Below, one piece after another: positions 32,770 through 41,729 of a DNA stretch of 64,000 nt. Position numbers and translations under genes: made by a program. The notes beneath the pieces were generated by a model that worked only from the letters and a program-made list of their open reading frames with translations, did no database searches and had not been told where the DNA came from. Origin of the DNA: Mesorhizobium_G sp049840935 (GTDB lineage Bacteria; Pseudomonadota; Alphaproteobacteria; Rhizobiales; Rhizobiaceae); NCBI GenBank assembly GCA_049840935.1, contig JASGJA010000016.1, positions 186,001 to 250,000 on the forward strand. The letters run 5' to 3'. How positions within the stretch are numbered: position 1 is the stretch's first letter; every line of letters starts with the position of its first letter.

Positions 32770-33747
32770 CTACTGAACGGCCTTCACGTCCTCGACCATC
32801 TTCTTGAGAACCGGGTCGGTGATGTGCTTGTCGTAAACCGGCTGCATGGCGTCGATGAAGCCCTGCTTCTCGACCTCATTGATCTGCGCGCCCACCTTCT
32901 CGACATTCGCCTTGGACTCTGCGGTCTTCGCGGCCCAAAGTTCGCGCTGCTTGGCAATGCTGTCTTTACCCGCCTTCTTGAACAGCGCTTGATCCTCCGG
33001 CGTCAGCTTGTCGAACGCGGCCTTATTCATCACGAACACTTCCGGCAGAATCGTGTGTTCATCCAGCGAATAGAACTTCGCGACTTCCACATGCTTGGCG
33101 GTGTCGTAGCTTGGATAATTGTTTTCCGCGCCGTCAATCACGCCTGTCTCGATGGATGAATACACCTCGCCGTAAGGCATTGGCGTCGCGTTCGCGCCCA
33201 GCGCATTGGTCATGTCCACGAAAATATCCGACTGGATCACGCGGAACTTGAGGCCCTTCATGTCCTCGACAGTCTTGATCGGCTTTTTGGAGTTGTAGAA
33301 CGAACGTGCGCCCGCATCATAAAACGCCAGCACAACCAGACCTGCGCCCTCGAATGCCTTGGCGATTTGCTCGCCAATCGCGCCGTCCATTACCTTGTGC
33401 ATGTGTTCTTCCGAGCGGAAAACATAGGGCAGGGCAGGCACGATGGATTCTTTGACCGTACCGTTGAACGGAGCCATCGAAACGCGGTTAAGTTCGATAA
33501 CGCCAGAGCGAACCTGCTCGATCGTATCCTTTTCCTCTCCAAGCTGCGCCGAGTGATAAACTTCGACCGCATAGCGTCCGCCGGTGCGCTCCTTGATGAG
33601 CTCGCCGAAGTATTTGACGCCTTCAACGGTTGGATACCCGTCCGGGTGTGTGTCAGATGATTTGAGTACGGTCTGAGCGGCCGCTGCGCCGAGCATCAGC
33701 GACGTCGCCAGTGCCACTCCCGCCATCAGTTTCGAAAAATGCATCAT
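32770..33747 (-). CDS. TRAP transporter substrate-binding protein (DctP family)
   Basis: A 325-residue periplasmic binding protein with an N-terminal signal peptide (MAGVALATSLMLGAAAAQ). Family motifs include VKYFGELIKERTGGRYAVEV, VRSGVIELNRVSM, LKFRVIQSDIFVDM and the carboxylate-binding arginine in KGLKFRVI. The loop GEVYSSIETGVIDGAENN is typical of DctP-type proteins. It would capture a sugar acid and pass it to the DctQM permease. Its placement next to uxaC supports hexuronate as ligand. Confidence 0.93.
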   Translation of the reverse strand: MMHFSKLMAGVALATSLMLGAAAAQTVLKSSDTHPDGYPTVEGVKYFGELIKERTGGRYAVEVYHSAQLGEEKDTIEQVRSGVIELNRVSMAPFNGTVKESIVPALPYVFRSEEHMHKVMDGAIGEQIAKAFEGAGLVVLAFYDAGARSFYNSKKPIKTVEDMKGLKFRVIQSDIFVDMTNALGANATPMPYGEVYSSIETGVIDGAENNYPSYDTAKHVEVAKFYSLDEHTILPEVFVMNKAAFDKLTPEDQALFKKAGKDSIAKQRELWAAKTAESKANVEKVGAQINEVEKQGFIDAMQPVYDKHITDPVLKKMVEDVKAVQ

Positions 33748-33797
33748 TGGTTTTCCTCCCGGTGTTGGGCAGCTCTGCCCGGTTCAAAATTATGCAG

Positions 33798-35210
33798 TCA
33801 AAGTCGATATGCCTTCTTCGCCAGTCCATACGTCAGGTCGTGTGCAACCTCGTGAGCCTCGTCCTCCCACAGTCGATGCTCAGTCACCAGCCTTGCCAAA
33901 AACGCGCAATCGACACGTCGCGCGACGTCGTGTCGGGCCGGAATAGATGGAAACGCGCGCGTGTCGTCATTGAAGCCAACCGTGTTGTAAAAGCCCGCCG
34001 TTTCAGTGGTCATTTCGCGGAACCGCCGCATCCCCTCCGGGCTATCGTGGAACCACCACGCCGGACCGAGCTTCAGCGCCGGATATACGCCCGCCAGTGG
34101 CGCGAGCTCGCGCGCATAGCTCGTCTCATCGAGAGTAAAGAGAATGATCGAAACCCGCGGGTCAGTGCCCACCGCATCTAGCAGTGGTTTAAGCGCTCGC
34201 ACATAGTCGGTCTGCGTGGGAATATCGAAGCCCTTGTCTCGCCCGAAGCTGGCAAAAATGCCCGGTGCGTGATTGCGAAACGAGCCGGGGTGTATCTGCA
34301 TCACCAGCCCGTCATCGGCGCTCATGCGTGCCAGTTCCGTCAACATTTGCGCGCGAAAAAGCTGCCGCTCGCCCGTATCCGCTTTACCGTTTCGAACGCG
34401 GTCAAACAGCTTTCTCGCCTCAGCCTCTGAAAGGTTTGCTGTGTCCGCCGTTGCGTGGCCGTGGTCTGTCGCAGTCGCCCCGAAAGATATGAAATAGTCG
34501 CGCCTGTTGCGATGTGCGTCGAGATAGCCTTGCCAGCTTCCGGTGTCGCAGTCGGAAATCTCACCGAGGCGGTCCAGATTGCCTACGAAGCCCTCAAAAT
34601 CCGGATCGACCACTGCGTCGGGGCGATAGGTGGGGACCACGCGACCCTTCCACCCGCTGTCGCGGATCATTCGGTGCCATTTCAAATCGTCCAGCGCGCC
34701 GTCCGTTGTCGAAATCACTTCGATGTTGAAGCGCTCGAAAAGGGCGCGAGGTCGGAAATCGTCGCGCTTCAGCGCGCCCGCTATTGTGTCGTAATAACGG
34801 TCTGCATTCTTTGCCGTCAGCGGCTCGGCAAGACCAAACAGGTTCTGGAACGTGTAGTCCAGCCAAGCCCGCGTCGGCGTTCCGCGAAAAAGATAATAGT
34901 GTTCTGCAAAGCGCCGCCAGATCGTGCGGCCATCCCGTTCCACCAGCGTGCCGTCGAGGGTTGGAACGCCCAGATCTTCCAGCCGCACACCTTGGCTGAA
35001 CAGCATGCGGAAAATGTAATGGTCCGGCACCACGAGAAGCTGTGCGGGGTCTGGGAAGTAATCGTTCTCGGCATACCACCGCGGCTCAGTGTGGCCGTGC
35101 GGGCTGACAATCGGCAAGTCCCTGACGGATGCATAAAGGCTGCGCGCAACGGATAATGACCGCGCGTCAGACGCAAATAAAAGATCGTCGGCAACCAGGC
35201 TCAAATTCAC
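33798..35210 (-). CDS. uxaC: Glucuronate isomerase (uronate isomerase)
   Basis: UxaC converts D-glucuronate to D-fructuronate and D-galacturonate to D-tagaturonate. The 470-residue length and motifs fit: the SPHGHTEPRWYAEND metal-binding segment, ISTTDGALDDLKWH, HPGSFRNHAP with the second histidine, and GFNDDTRAFPSIPARHDVARR near the end. It is the promoter-proximal gene of the leftward operon and diverges from uxuB across a region with a palindromic site. Confidence 0.95.
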   Translation of the reverse strand: MNLSLVADDLLFASDARSLSVARSLYASVRDLPIVSPHGHTEPRWYAENDYFPDPAQLLVVPDHYIFRMLFSQGVRLEDLGVPTLDGTLVERDGRTIWRRFAEHYYLFRGTPTRAWLDYTFQNLFGLAEPLTAKNADRYYDTIAGALKRDDFRPRALFERFNIEVISTTDGALDDLKWHRMIRDSGWKGRVVPTYRPDAVVDPDFEGFVGNLDRLGEISDCDTGSWQGYLDAHRNRRDYFISFGATATDHGHATADTANLSEAEARKLFDRVRNGKADTGERQLFRAQMLTELARMSADDGLVMQIHPGSFRNHAPGIFASFGRDKGFDIPTQTDYVRALKPLLDAVGTDPRVSIILFTLDETSYARELAPLAGVYPALKLGPAWWFHDSPEGMRRFREMTTETAGFYNTVGFNDDTRAFPSIPARHDVARRVDCAFLARLVTEHRLWEDEAHEVAHDLTYGLAKKAYRL

Positions 35211-35278
35211 CGCTCCTCCAACGGGGGTGATAATCGCTAGGCTCGATCAGAAGTAATGTCAACAGACAAGTTTGATAC

Positions 35279-35293
35279 AGTCATATGATGACT
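35279..35293. promoter_or_regulatory. Candidate GntR operator between uxaC and uxuB
   Basis: AGTCAT and ATGACT form a perfect 6-bp inverted repeat around ATG, in the 169-base gap between the divergent uxaC and uxuB genes. FadR-subfamily regulators bind short palindromes in such positions. Only one copy was found. Confidence 0.4.
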
Positions 35294-35379
35294 TTTCGAT
35301 TGACGTTATGGTTTCGTTTCTGGCAGGACGTAGTGCAGGGAGGAGCCATGCTCTGGTTCAAAATGATGGTGGCGCGAAC

Positions 35380-36846
35380 ATGAGCGCCCGGCTATCCGAT
35401 GCAACCTTGTCGCGTATTTCTGCGCAGGTGGCACGGCCCGACTATGTCCGCGCACACACCAGGGTTGGCATTGTTCACCTTGGTCTTGGCGCGTTTCATC
35501 GTGCCCATCAGGCAGTGTTCGTGGACGATTGCCTGAACAATGGCGAGAGCGATTGGGGCATAGTCGGCGTCTCGCTGCGAAGCCCCGAAACACGCGATGC
35601 GCTTAGTCCTCAGAACGGCCTTTACACGCTTTCCGTGGTCGATGGTTCGGGCGAAAAACTGCGTGTAGTCGGATCGATTTTGCGCTCGCTCGTTGCGCCG
35701 GAAAATCCACAGGCCGTTCTCAGCGAACTATGCGAGCCGTCTGTAAGAATTGTCACACTGACGGTCACGGAAAAAGCCTATCTGCGCGATGCAAGTGGCA
35801 ACCTCGATATCGATCATCCAGATATAATATGGGATTCACAGAATCCAAAGAATCCCAAAACCTTATATGGCTTTCTTGCGGAATCGGTTGCGCGTCGTGC
35901 TGCCGCCGGAGTCCCACCGTTCACCGTTCTTTCCTGCGATAATCTCCCGGCAAATGGCGCAACGCTCCGCCGACTGCTGATTGCGTTCGCTGGCTTGCGC
36001 GAACCTTCCCTAAAGCAACTCATCGAAAGGGAAATTTCCTTCCCGTCGAGCATGGTGGACCGCATCGTTCCTGCCACCACCGACGATGACCGCGCCCGCA
36101 TTTCTGCCGCGCTCGGTGTCACCGATGCATGGCCCGTAACGACCGAGCCATTCCTGCAATGGGTGATCGAAGACGACTTTCCGTCTGGTCGTCCGCAATG
36201 GGAACGCTTTGGCGTCGAGATGGTCGCGGACGTCGCGCCCTTCGAGGATATGAAGCTTCGGCTATTGAATGGAACACACTCTACGATTGCATATCTCGGA
36301 CTCTTGTCAGGCCACGCAACGGTCTCGGATGCATTCGCTGACCCGGCCATCCGCGCCTTCGTCTCCCGTCTATGGGACGAGGCGAAACCTTCTCTGCCGA
36401 CCGCAAAGGGTCTGCGCCCGGACGCCTATACGAACCAACTTACCAAGCGCTACGACAACCCGGCGCTCAAACACCGTACCGCACAGATTGCCAATGACGG
36501 TAGCCAGAAACTGCCGCAACGGATCATTGCCACAGCGCTGGATCGCGCCGCAGCGGGCGGCGATTTCAGTGGGCTGATGCTCACTCCTGCTGCATGGATT
36601 GCTGCCTGTGAAGCGCGCGGTTCGACCCTGCCAAGCGCGCATTTCACTGACCCGCTGGATGATACGCTCGCCACCATCTTCGCACAGAGGCTAACCCCTC
36701 TCGAAACGGTCAAGGCGGTGTTCGATGCGGCTGGTTTCGCAACCGGCTCGCCGTTCCGTAACGCGTTCATTGAGCAGGTTTCTGTCCATTTGCAATCGCT
36801 GCGCACCAAGGGCGTCGCCACGACATTGAAGGAAGTTCTTGCATGA
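35380..36846 (+). CDS. uxuB: Mannitol dehydrogenase family protein, probable fructuronate reductase
   Basis: The product of about 488 residues belongs to the polyol/mannitol dehydrogenase family, which includes fructuronate reductase (UxuB), tagaturonate reductase (UxaB) and mannitol dehydrogenase. The N-terminal nucleotide-binding motif is GIVHLGLGAFHRAHQAVF; the catalytic lysine region is KLRLLNGTHSTIAYLGLLSG. The overlap with uxuA (ATGA) favours UxuB, which makes D-mannonate from fructuronate. I chose the ATG at 35380; in-frame starts at 35272 and 35308 add residues that do not resemble the family. Confidence 0.85.
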   Translation: MSARLSDATLSRISAQVARPDYVRAHTRVGIVHLGLGAFHRAHQAVFVDDCLNNGESDWGIVGVSLRSPETRDALSPQNGLYTLSVVDGSGEKLRVVGSILRSLVAPENPQAVLSELCEPSVRIVTLTVTEKAYLRDASGNLDIDHPDIIWDSQNPKNPKTLYGFLAESVARRAAAGVPPFTVLSCDNLPANGATLRRLLIAFAGLREPSLKQLIEREISFPSSMVDRIVPATTDDDRARISAALGVTDAWPVTTEPFLQWVIEDDFPSGRPQWERFGVEMVADVAPFEDMKLRLLNGTHSTIAYLGLLSGHATVSDAFADPAIRAFVSRLWDEAKPSLPTAKGLRPDAYTNQLTKRYDNPALKHRTAQIANDGSQKLPQRIIATALDRAAAGGDFSGLMLTPAAWIAACEARGSTLPSAHFTDPLDDTLATIFAQRLTPLETVKAVFDAAGFATGSPFRNAFIEQVSVHLQSLRTKGVATTLKEVLA

Positions 36847-38033
36847 AAGAGACGTGGCGCTGGTTCGGACCAGACGATCCTGTGCAGCTTTCGCATGTGC
36901 GTCAGGCGGGCGCGAGCGGAATCGTCACGGCGCTGCACCATCTCAACGATGGCCGCGCATGGCCTTCGGATGAGATTGCGAAACGCAAGAACGAGATTGA
37001 GGCGGCGGGCCTTACATGGGATGTAGTTGAGAGCATCGTCGTCCACGAGGACGTGAAAACACGGACGGGCCGTTATGCGGAACTGATCGATAACTACAAG
37101 CGGTCGATCCGCTCCGTTGCTGCCGCTGGCGTCAAAATTGTCTGCTACAATTTCATGGCGATTACCGACTGGACGCGCACCGATCTTGATGCGCCCATGT
37201 CTCACGGCGGCACTGCGCTTCGCTTCGACATTGTGGATTTCTGCGTCTATGATGCCCTCATCCTGAAGCGCAAAGGCGCGGAACACGATCATCCAGCAGA
37301 GCGCATTGAGGTAGCACGCAATCGCCTCGCTTCAATGAGCGAAAGCGCCCTCGCGAAGCTGGAGCAAAATCTCATTGGTTGGGTTCCGGCCCGCGAGTTT
37401 ATCTTTGACCGCGCGTCGTTCAGAAAGGCGCTGGACCGGTACAGCGAATTGAACACCGAAGGATTACGCGAAAACTTGCTCGCATTTCTCCGCGAAATTG
37501 TGCCGGTCGCCGAGGAGCATGGCGTGCGGATGGCAATCCATCCCGACGACCCGGCCTTTCCGATTTTTGGCCTCCCGCGCGCGGTGTCGTGCGCTGATGA
37601 TGCCCGCGCGATCATCGAGGGTGTGTCATCGCCCGCAAACGGCATTACGCTATGCACCGGCTCTTATGGCTCCAGCGCCGCGAACGATCTGCCACGAATG
37701 GCGCGCGAGTTCGGTCCGCACATCCACTTCGCGCATCTGCGAAATGTGACCAAGGAGCCAGACGGTTCTTTCCACGAAGCCGAGCATCTTGGCGGTGATA
37801 CTGATATGGTGCGGGTCGTCGCGGCGCTGCTCAGCGAGGAAAATCGGCGGCGCGGAGAAGGGCGCGAGGATTGGGAAATCCCGATGCGGCCAGACCACGG
37901 TCACGCCATCGTTGATGATATCGGCAAGAAGGTAAACCCTGGCTATTCCTGCATTGGCAGGCTGAAAGGACTAGCCGAGTTGCGCGGCATCGCGACCACG
38001 CTAAAAGCCACAGGCATACCGGAGTGGCTATGA
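36843..38033 (+). CDS. uxuA: Mannonate dehydratase
   Basis: UxuA dehydrates D-mannonate to 2-keto-3-deoxygluconate. The 396-residue protein fits the UxuA family: the start ETWRWFGPDDPVQLSHVRQA, GIVTALHHLNDG, CYNFMAITDWTRTDL, the metal ligands in MAIHPDDP and the C-terminal IPMRPDHGHAI. It overlaps uxuB and the next gene by ATGA each, so the three rightward genes are tightly coupled. Confidence 0.95.
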   Translation: MKETWRWFGPDDPVQLSHVRQAGASGIVTALHHLNDGRAWPSDEIAKRKNEIEAAGLTWDVVESIVVHEDVKTRTGRYAELIDNYKRSIRSVAAAGVKIVCYNFMAITDWTRTDLDAPMSHGGTALRFDIVDFCVYDALILKRKGAEHDHPAERIEVARNRLASMSESALAKLEQNLIGWVPAREFIFDRASFRKALDRYSELNTEGLRENLLAFLREIVPVAEEHGVRMAIHPDDPAFPIFGLPRAVSCADDARAIIEGVSSPANGITLCTGSYGSSAANDLPRMAREFGPHIHFAHLRNVTKEPDGSFHEAEHLGGDTDMVRVVAALLSEENRRRGEGREDWEIPMRPDHGHAIVDDIGKKVNPGYSCIGRLKGLAELRGIATTLKATGIPEWL

Positions 38034-39046
38034 CGCGCATCGGCGTCATCGGCCTTGGCATGGCGGTGGCTCCGCACGCCAAAAGCCTTCTTGATTTGAT
38101 GGGCGAGTTGGAGGTGGTCGGCGCATTCAGCCCATCGCCCGACCGTCGCAAAGCGTTTCACGACCAATTTGGATTACCGATAGCCGACAGTACCGAAGCG
38201 ATCTTTGACGATCCCGCTATTGATGCCGTGCTGTTGCTCACCCCACCGAATACGCATCTCGATCTGGTGACGCGCGCCGCGCAGGCTGGCAAGCACATAT
38301 TGCTTGAAAAGCCGTTGGAAATATCACCGGAACGCGCGCAGAAACTTGTCGAAACTGCTGAGCATGCGGGCGTCAAACTTGGTGTCGTTTTGCAACATCG
38401 GTTCCGTCCCGTCTCTGTCGCGCTTCGCAGCATCATCTCGGATGGCAGGCTGGGGCAAATCATCAGCGCTTCGGCCCGCCTCTCGAACTGGCGTCCCCAA
38501 AGTTATTATGACGAGCCGGGCAGGGGTACTTACGCTCGCGACGGCGGCGGCGTGCTGCTGACGCAGGGTATTCACACGCTGGACCTTCTCATTTCACTCG
38601 CTGGTTTGCCCGACGAAGTAACAGGCTATGCCGCAACCAGCCCGGCTCACGACATGGAAGCGGAAGACATGGCCTTCGCCGCGATTCGCTATGCAAACGG
38701 CGCGTTGGGTACTATCGGCGCTACCACGGTCGCCTATCCGGGCTATCCCGATTCCATCGATATAATTGGCACGAAGGGCACCGCGCGCATCGAAAGCGGC
38801 AAGCTTGTCGCGCAGTTCCATGATGGCACTTTAACGGAGGCGACTGACAACACCGAGTCCATGGGCGCGGGCAGCGATCCGATGGCCTTTCCGCACCAGC
38901 ACCACCGCGCCGTTTTACAAGACTTTCTCGCAGCAATCCGCGAAGACCGCGAACCGATGGTATCGGGCCGCGAAGCTCTGAAAGTACACCGGCTCATCGA
39001 CGCAATTCTGCGCTCCGGAAAAACCGGCAGGCCAGAAGCCGTTTAA
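38030..39046 (+). CDS. Gfo/Idh/MocA family oxidoreductase
   Basis: The 338-residue protein has a Rossmann start (TRIGVIGLGMAVAPHAKSLL) and the family motif ILLEKPLEISPERA with the EKP lysine typical of Gfo/Idh/MocA enzymes, followed by RFRPVSVALRSI and GVLLTQGIHTLDLL (His near the active site). It likely oxidises or reduces a sugar or sugar acid with NAD(P). It is coupled to uxuA by ATGA, so a uronate-derived substrate is plausible; the exact one is unknown. It is followed by recO after 36 bases. Confidence 0.88.
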   Translation: MTRIGVIGLGMAVAPHAKSLLDLMGELEVVGAFSPSPDRRKAFHDQFGLPIADSTEAIFDDPAIDAVLLLTPPNTHLDLVTRAAQAGKHILLEKPLEISPERAQKLVETAEHAGVKLGVVLQHRFRPVSVALRSIISDGRLGQIISASARLSNWRPQSYYDEPGRGTYARDGGGVLLTQGIHTLDLLISLAGLPDEVTGYAATSPAHDMEAEDMAFAAIRYANGALGTIGATTVAYPGYPDSIDIIGTKGTARIESGKLVAQFHDGTLTEATDNTESMGAGSDPMAFPHQHHRAVLQDFLAAIREDREPMVSGREALKVHRLIDAILRSGKTGRPEAV

Positions 39047-39082
39047 CTTGCGCCTCGCTTCGTCGCGTGATTTAATTTCGCA

Positions 39083-39847
39083 ATGGAATGGCGAGACGAA
39101 GGAATCATACTCGGCGCGCGAAGGCATGGCGAAACAAGCGTCATCCTTGAGGTAATGACGCGCGCGCATGGCCGCCATCTCGGCCTTGTGCGTGGCGGGC
39201 GTTCGCGCAAACAGCAGCCTTTTTTACAATCCGGCAATCGGGTAGAACTGATCTGGCGTGCGCGTCTGGATGAGCATCTGGGCATGTTTCAGGTCGAGCC
39301 TGTTGCCCTCAATGCCGCTCGTCTGATGGACAGCGCTGTGGCCATATTCGGCTTGCAAACCGTCGCCGCGCATCTGCGCTTGCTGCCGGAACGTGACCCG
39401 CATTGCGGTCTGTTCGAGACGCTAGCCATTGTGCTGGACCATCTGGAGCAGCCGGAGATCGCCGCCGCCCTGATCGTTCGCTTTGAATTGCTGATTTTGG
39501 AAGAACTCGGCTTCGGGCTGGACCTGACCGAGTGCGCGGTCACCGGCCAGCGCACCGAACTCACTTACGTTTCGCCGAAATCAGGCCGCGCTGTGTCTGC
39601 CGAAGCTGGCGCTCCGTGGCGGGAAAAGCTGTTTTCCTTGCCCGCATTCTTGCGTTCAGATGCACGAGAGGAGGCGGACCTTGCCGCACTTGAATCAGCC
39701 TTCCGGCTAACTTCGCATTTCTTCGCGCGGCATGTTTACGAGCCGCGCGGCGTTAATGTTCCCGAATCTCGCGCAGCATTTATTATCGCTGTCCGTCGCG
39801 TCATTCAGCAGGCGTCAGCGCAAGACGTGGCGCGGGCGCTTCCTTGA
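39083..39847 (+). CDS. recO: DNA repair protein RecO
   Basis: RecO helps load RecA onto SSB-coated DNA. The 254-residue product has the N-terminal OB-fold (WRDEGIILGARRHGETSVIL) and LGLVRGGRSRKQQPFLQSGN, then the helical domain with ECAVTGQRTELTYVSPKSGR, where the usual zinc cysteines are only partly kept. Length is normal for alphaproteobacteria. It overlaps the convergent MFS gene by 47 bases. In related genomes recO follows era directly. Confidence 0.93.
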   Translation: MEWRDEGIILGARRHGETSVILEVMTRAHGRHLGLVRGGRSRKQQPFLQSGNRVELIWRARLDEHLGMFQVEPVALNAARLMDSAVAIFGLQTVAAHLRLLPERDPHCGLFETLAIVLDHLEQPEIAAALIVRFELLILEELGFGLDLTECAVTGQRTELTYVSPKSGRAVSAEAGAPWREKLFSLPAFLRSDAREEADLAALESAFRLTSHFFARHVYEPRGVNVPESRAAFIIAVRRVIQQASAQDVARALP

Positions 39848-41040
39848 TAGGCCAGTGAACGATTGCGGCAAACACGCCAAGCGCTACACCCAACCACCAC
39901 ACCGGATTGTAAGTGCCGAAATGGTCGTAGAGATAGCCACCGAGCCAAACGCCAAGGAATGAGCCGATCTGGTGCGAAAGAAACACCACGCCGCCGAGCA
40001 TTCCGAGGTGGCGCGTTCCAAACATGATCGCAACGAGGCCGTTGGTGGGCGGCACTGTCGAAAGCCACAACAGTCCCATCAGAATCGCGAAGGCAATAAC
40101 GGTGAAAGGCGTCTGCGGCAGAAGCAGGAACGCCGTCACGACGATCGAACGTCCGATATAGATCCACGCCAGGAAATAAGGCTTTGAGTAGCGCTGGCCG
40201 ATGAAGCCAGCCGCAAGTGAGCCGATGATGTTGAAAAACCCGATCAGCGACATCGCGATAACCGCATATTTCGCATCGATGCCAATGTCGCGCAGATAGG
40301 GCGGGAAGTGCACGGTGATAAACGCCACTTGAAAGCCGCACACGAAAAAGCCTGTTGTCAAAAGCAGATAGCTGCGATGCCCAAGCGCCTCCTTCAATGC
40401 CTGCGCAACGGTCTGGTCCACTTCGGCACGAAATGCCGCGCCGGTCTTGGCATTGCCGGCGAGCGGAATGGCCAGCACTGGTATTGCGAGCATCATGACG
40501 CTCATGATTACCAGAGAATCCGCCCAGCCATAGGCGCTGATGAGTGATTGGCTGATCGGGTGCAAACAGGAACATGCCAGCAGATCCCGCAGCGGTGCCA
40601 AGGCCAAATACGAAACTGCGATTCTCAGCCGAAACATTCCGTGCGAAACGCCGATAGCACGATGCTGAAAGAGCCTGCCGCCACACCAAGGCCAACCAGA
40701 ACGCCGCCGCTGAAATACAGCATTGAAGCGCTCTCAGTGATGGACATGAGATAGAGGCCGAGGGAATACAGCGCGCCGCTCAAGCAGCAGGACGCGCCAT
40801 GTGCCGAATTTATCCGCCAGCGCTCCAAAAAACGGCTGGCCGAGGCCCCAGAACAGGTTCTGAATCGCCATCGCAAGGCCGAATGTCGTGCGGTCCCATG
40901 CCCCGGTCGGCCAACATGGGTAATTGAAAAAAGCCCATCGCCGAGCGCGGTCCAAAGGTCAGCGCTGCGATGATGCAGCCGCAGGCGATGATAAGCCAAG
41001 GCAAGTGGCGCTGATGGGTTGGTGCGACTTGGGCGCTCAT
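39801..41040 (-). pseudogene. MFS transporter, multiply frameshifted
   Basis: Stitched across frames, this is one major facilitator of about 410 residues starting MSAQVAPTHQRHLPWLI at 41040. Successive segments are GFFQLPMLADRG; TTFGLAMAIQNLFWGLGQPF then FGALADKFGTWRVLL; SGALYSLGLYLMS then LVGLGVAAGSFSIVLSAF; ENRSFVFGLGTAAGSAGMFL; and the long C-terminal part from SQSLISAYGWADSL to the stop at 39801. Frame changes lie near 40915, 40778, 40640 and 40565. Single bases explain them (for example one C too many near 40567 and one G too many near 40778). This could be a decaying gene or poor base calling; the C-terminal half of about 270 residues is intact. The transported substrate is unknown. Confidence 0.75.
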
Positions 41041-41210
41041 GAAAGCCTCTCCGTTTCATGCTGCCTATAATCCAATCCAATGTCCAAAGATAATCAATAG
41101 AACGAACGAATTGTTCAAAAGTCTTGATGGAATAGATCGCTTGCTGGCAACGTTGAACCAGTTACAAATTGCGAGCAAATCCGTCTGGCAGGGAGAGGAT
41201 TGACCGGTTC

Positions 41211-41729
41211 ATGGACGAAAGGCGAACCGCGATCCTTGCCGAAATACCGCGCTTGCGACGGTATGCGCGGGCGCTTCTGCGCGGACGGGAATCGTCTGAC
41301 GACCTCGTGCAGGACACGCTGGAACGCGCGCTGACAAGAATGGAGAACTGGCAAACCGGCGACAGCCCGCGCCGATGGCTTTTTACCATTATGCACCATT
41401 TATTTATCGATCAGACCCGTCGCCGAAACAGGCGCGGCGAGGATGCAATGCTCTCGCTTGATGATGGCGAGGCGCTTGGACAGCGCGCCCACCAGCAGGA
41501 AACAGCGGAAGCGGGCGAGATGCTGGACATCCTGTCGGCGCTCTCGCCGGACCGTCGCGCGGCAATCGTTCTGGTAGGGGTCGAGGGCTTTTCCTATGCC
41601 GAAGCAGCCGCGATGCTCGGGGTTCCGGCAGGCACCGTAATGTCTCGTGTTGCGCGCGGTCGCGAAGAGATGCGCCGGTTACTGGATGACAGTGCGCGTC
41701 GCAGAACGTTGAAGGTGGTTGAGAAATGA
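41211..41729 (+). CDS. ECF-type RNA polymerase sigma factor
   Basis: A 172-residue extracytoplasmic-function sigma factor. Region 2 is seen in IPRLRRYARALLRGRESSDD, LVQDTLERALTRMENWQ, and PRRWLFTIMHHLFIDQTRRR. Region 4 is ILSALSPDRRAAIVLVGVEG, FSYAEAAAMLGVPAGTVMSR, VARGREEMRRLL. I chose the ATG at 41211, 14 codons inside the open frame, as the family normally starts MDERR-like here and GGGAGAGG precedes it. It overlaps the anti-sigma gene by ATGA. The signal is unknown. Confidence 0.92.
   Translation: MDERRTAILAEIPRLRRYARALLRGRESSDDLVQDTLERALTRMENWQTGDSPRRWLFTIMHHLFIDQTRRRNRRGEDAMLSLDDGEALGQRAHQQETAEAGEMLDILSALSPDRRAAIVLVGVEGFSYAEAAAMLGVPAGTVMSRVARGREEMRRLLDDSARRRTLKVVEK

Noticed and set aside
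36450..37292. 280-codon open frame antisense to uxuB/uxuA
   Set aside because: It crosses two confident genes and has no recognisable domain.
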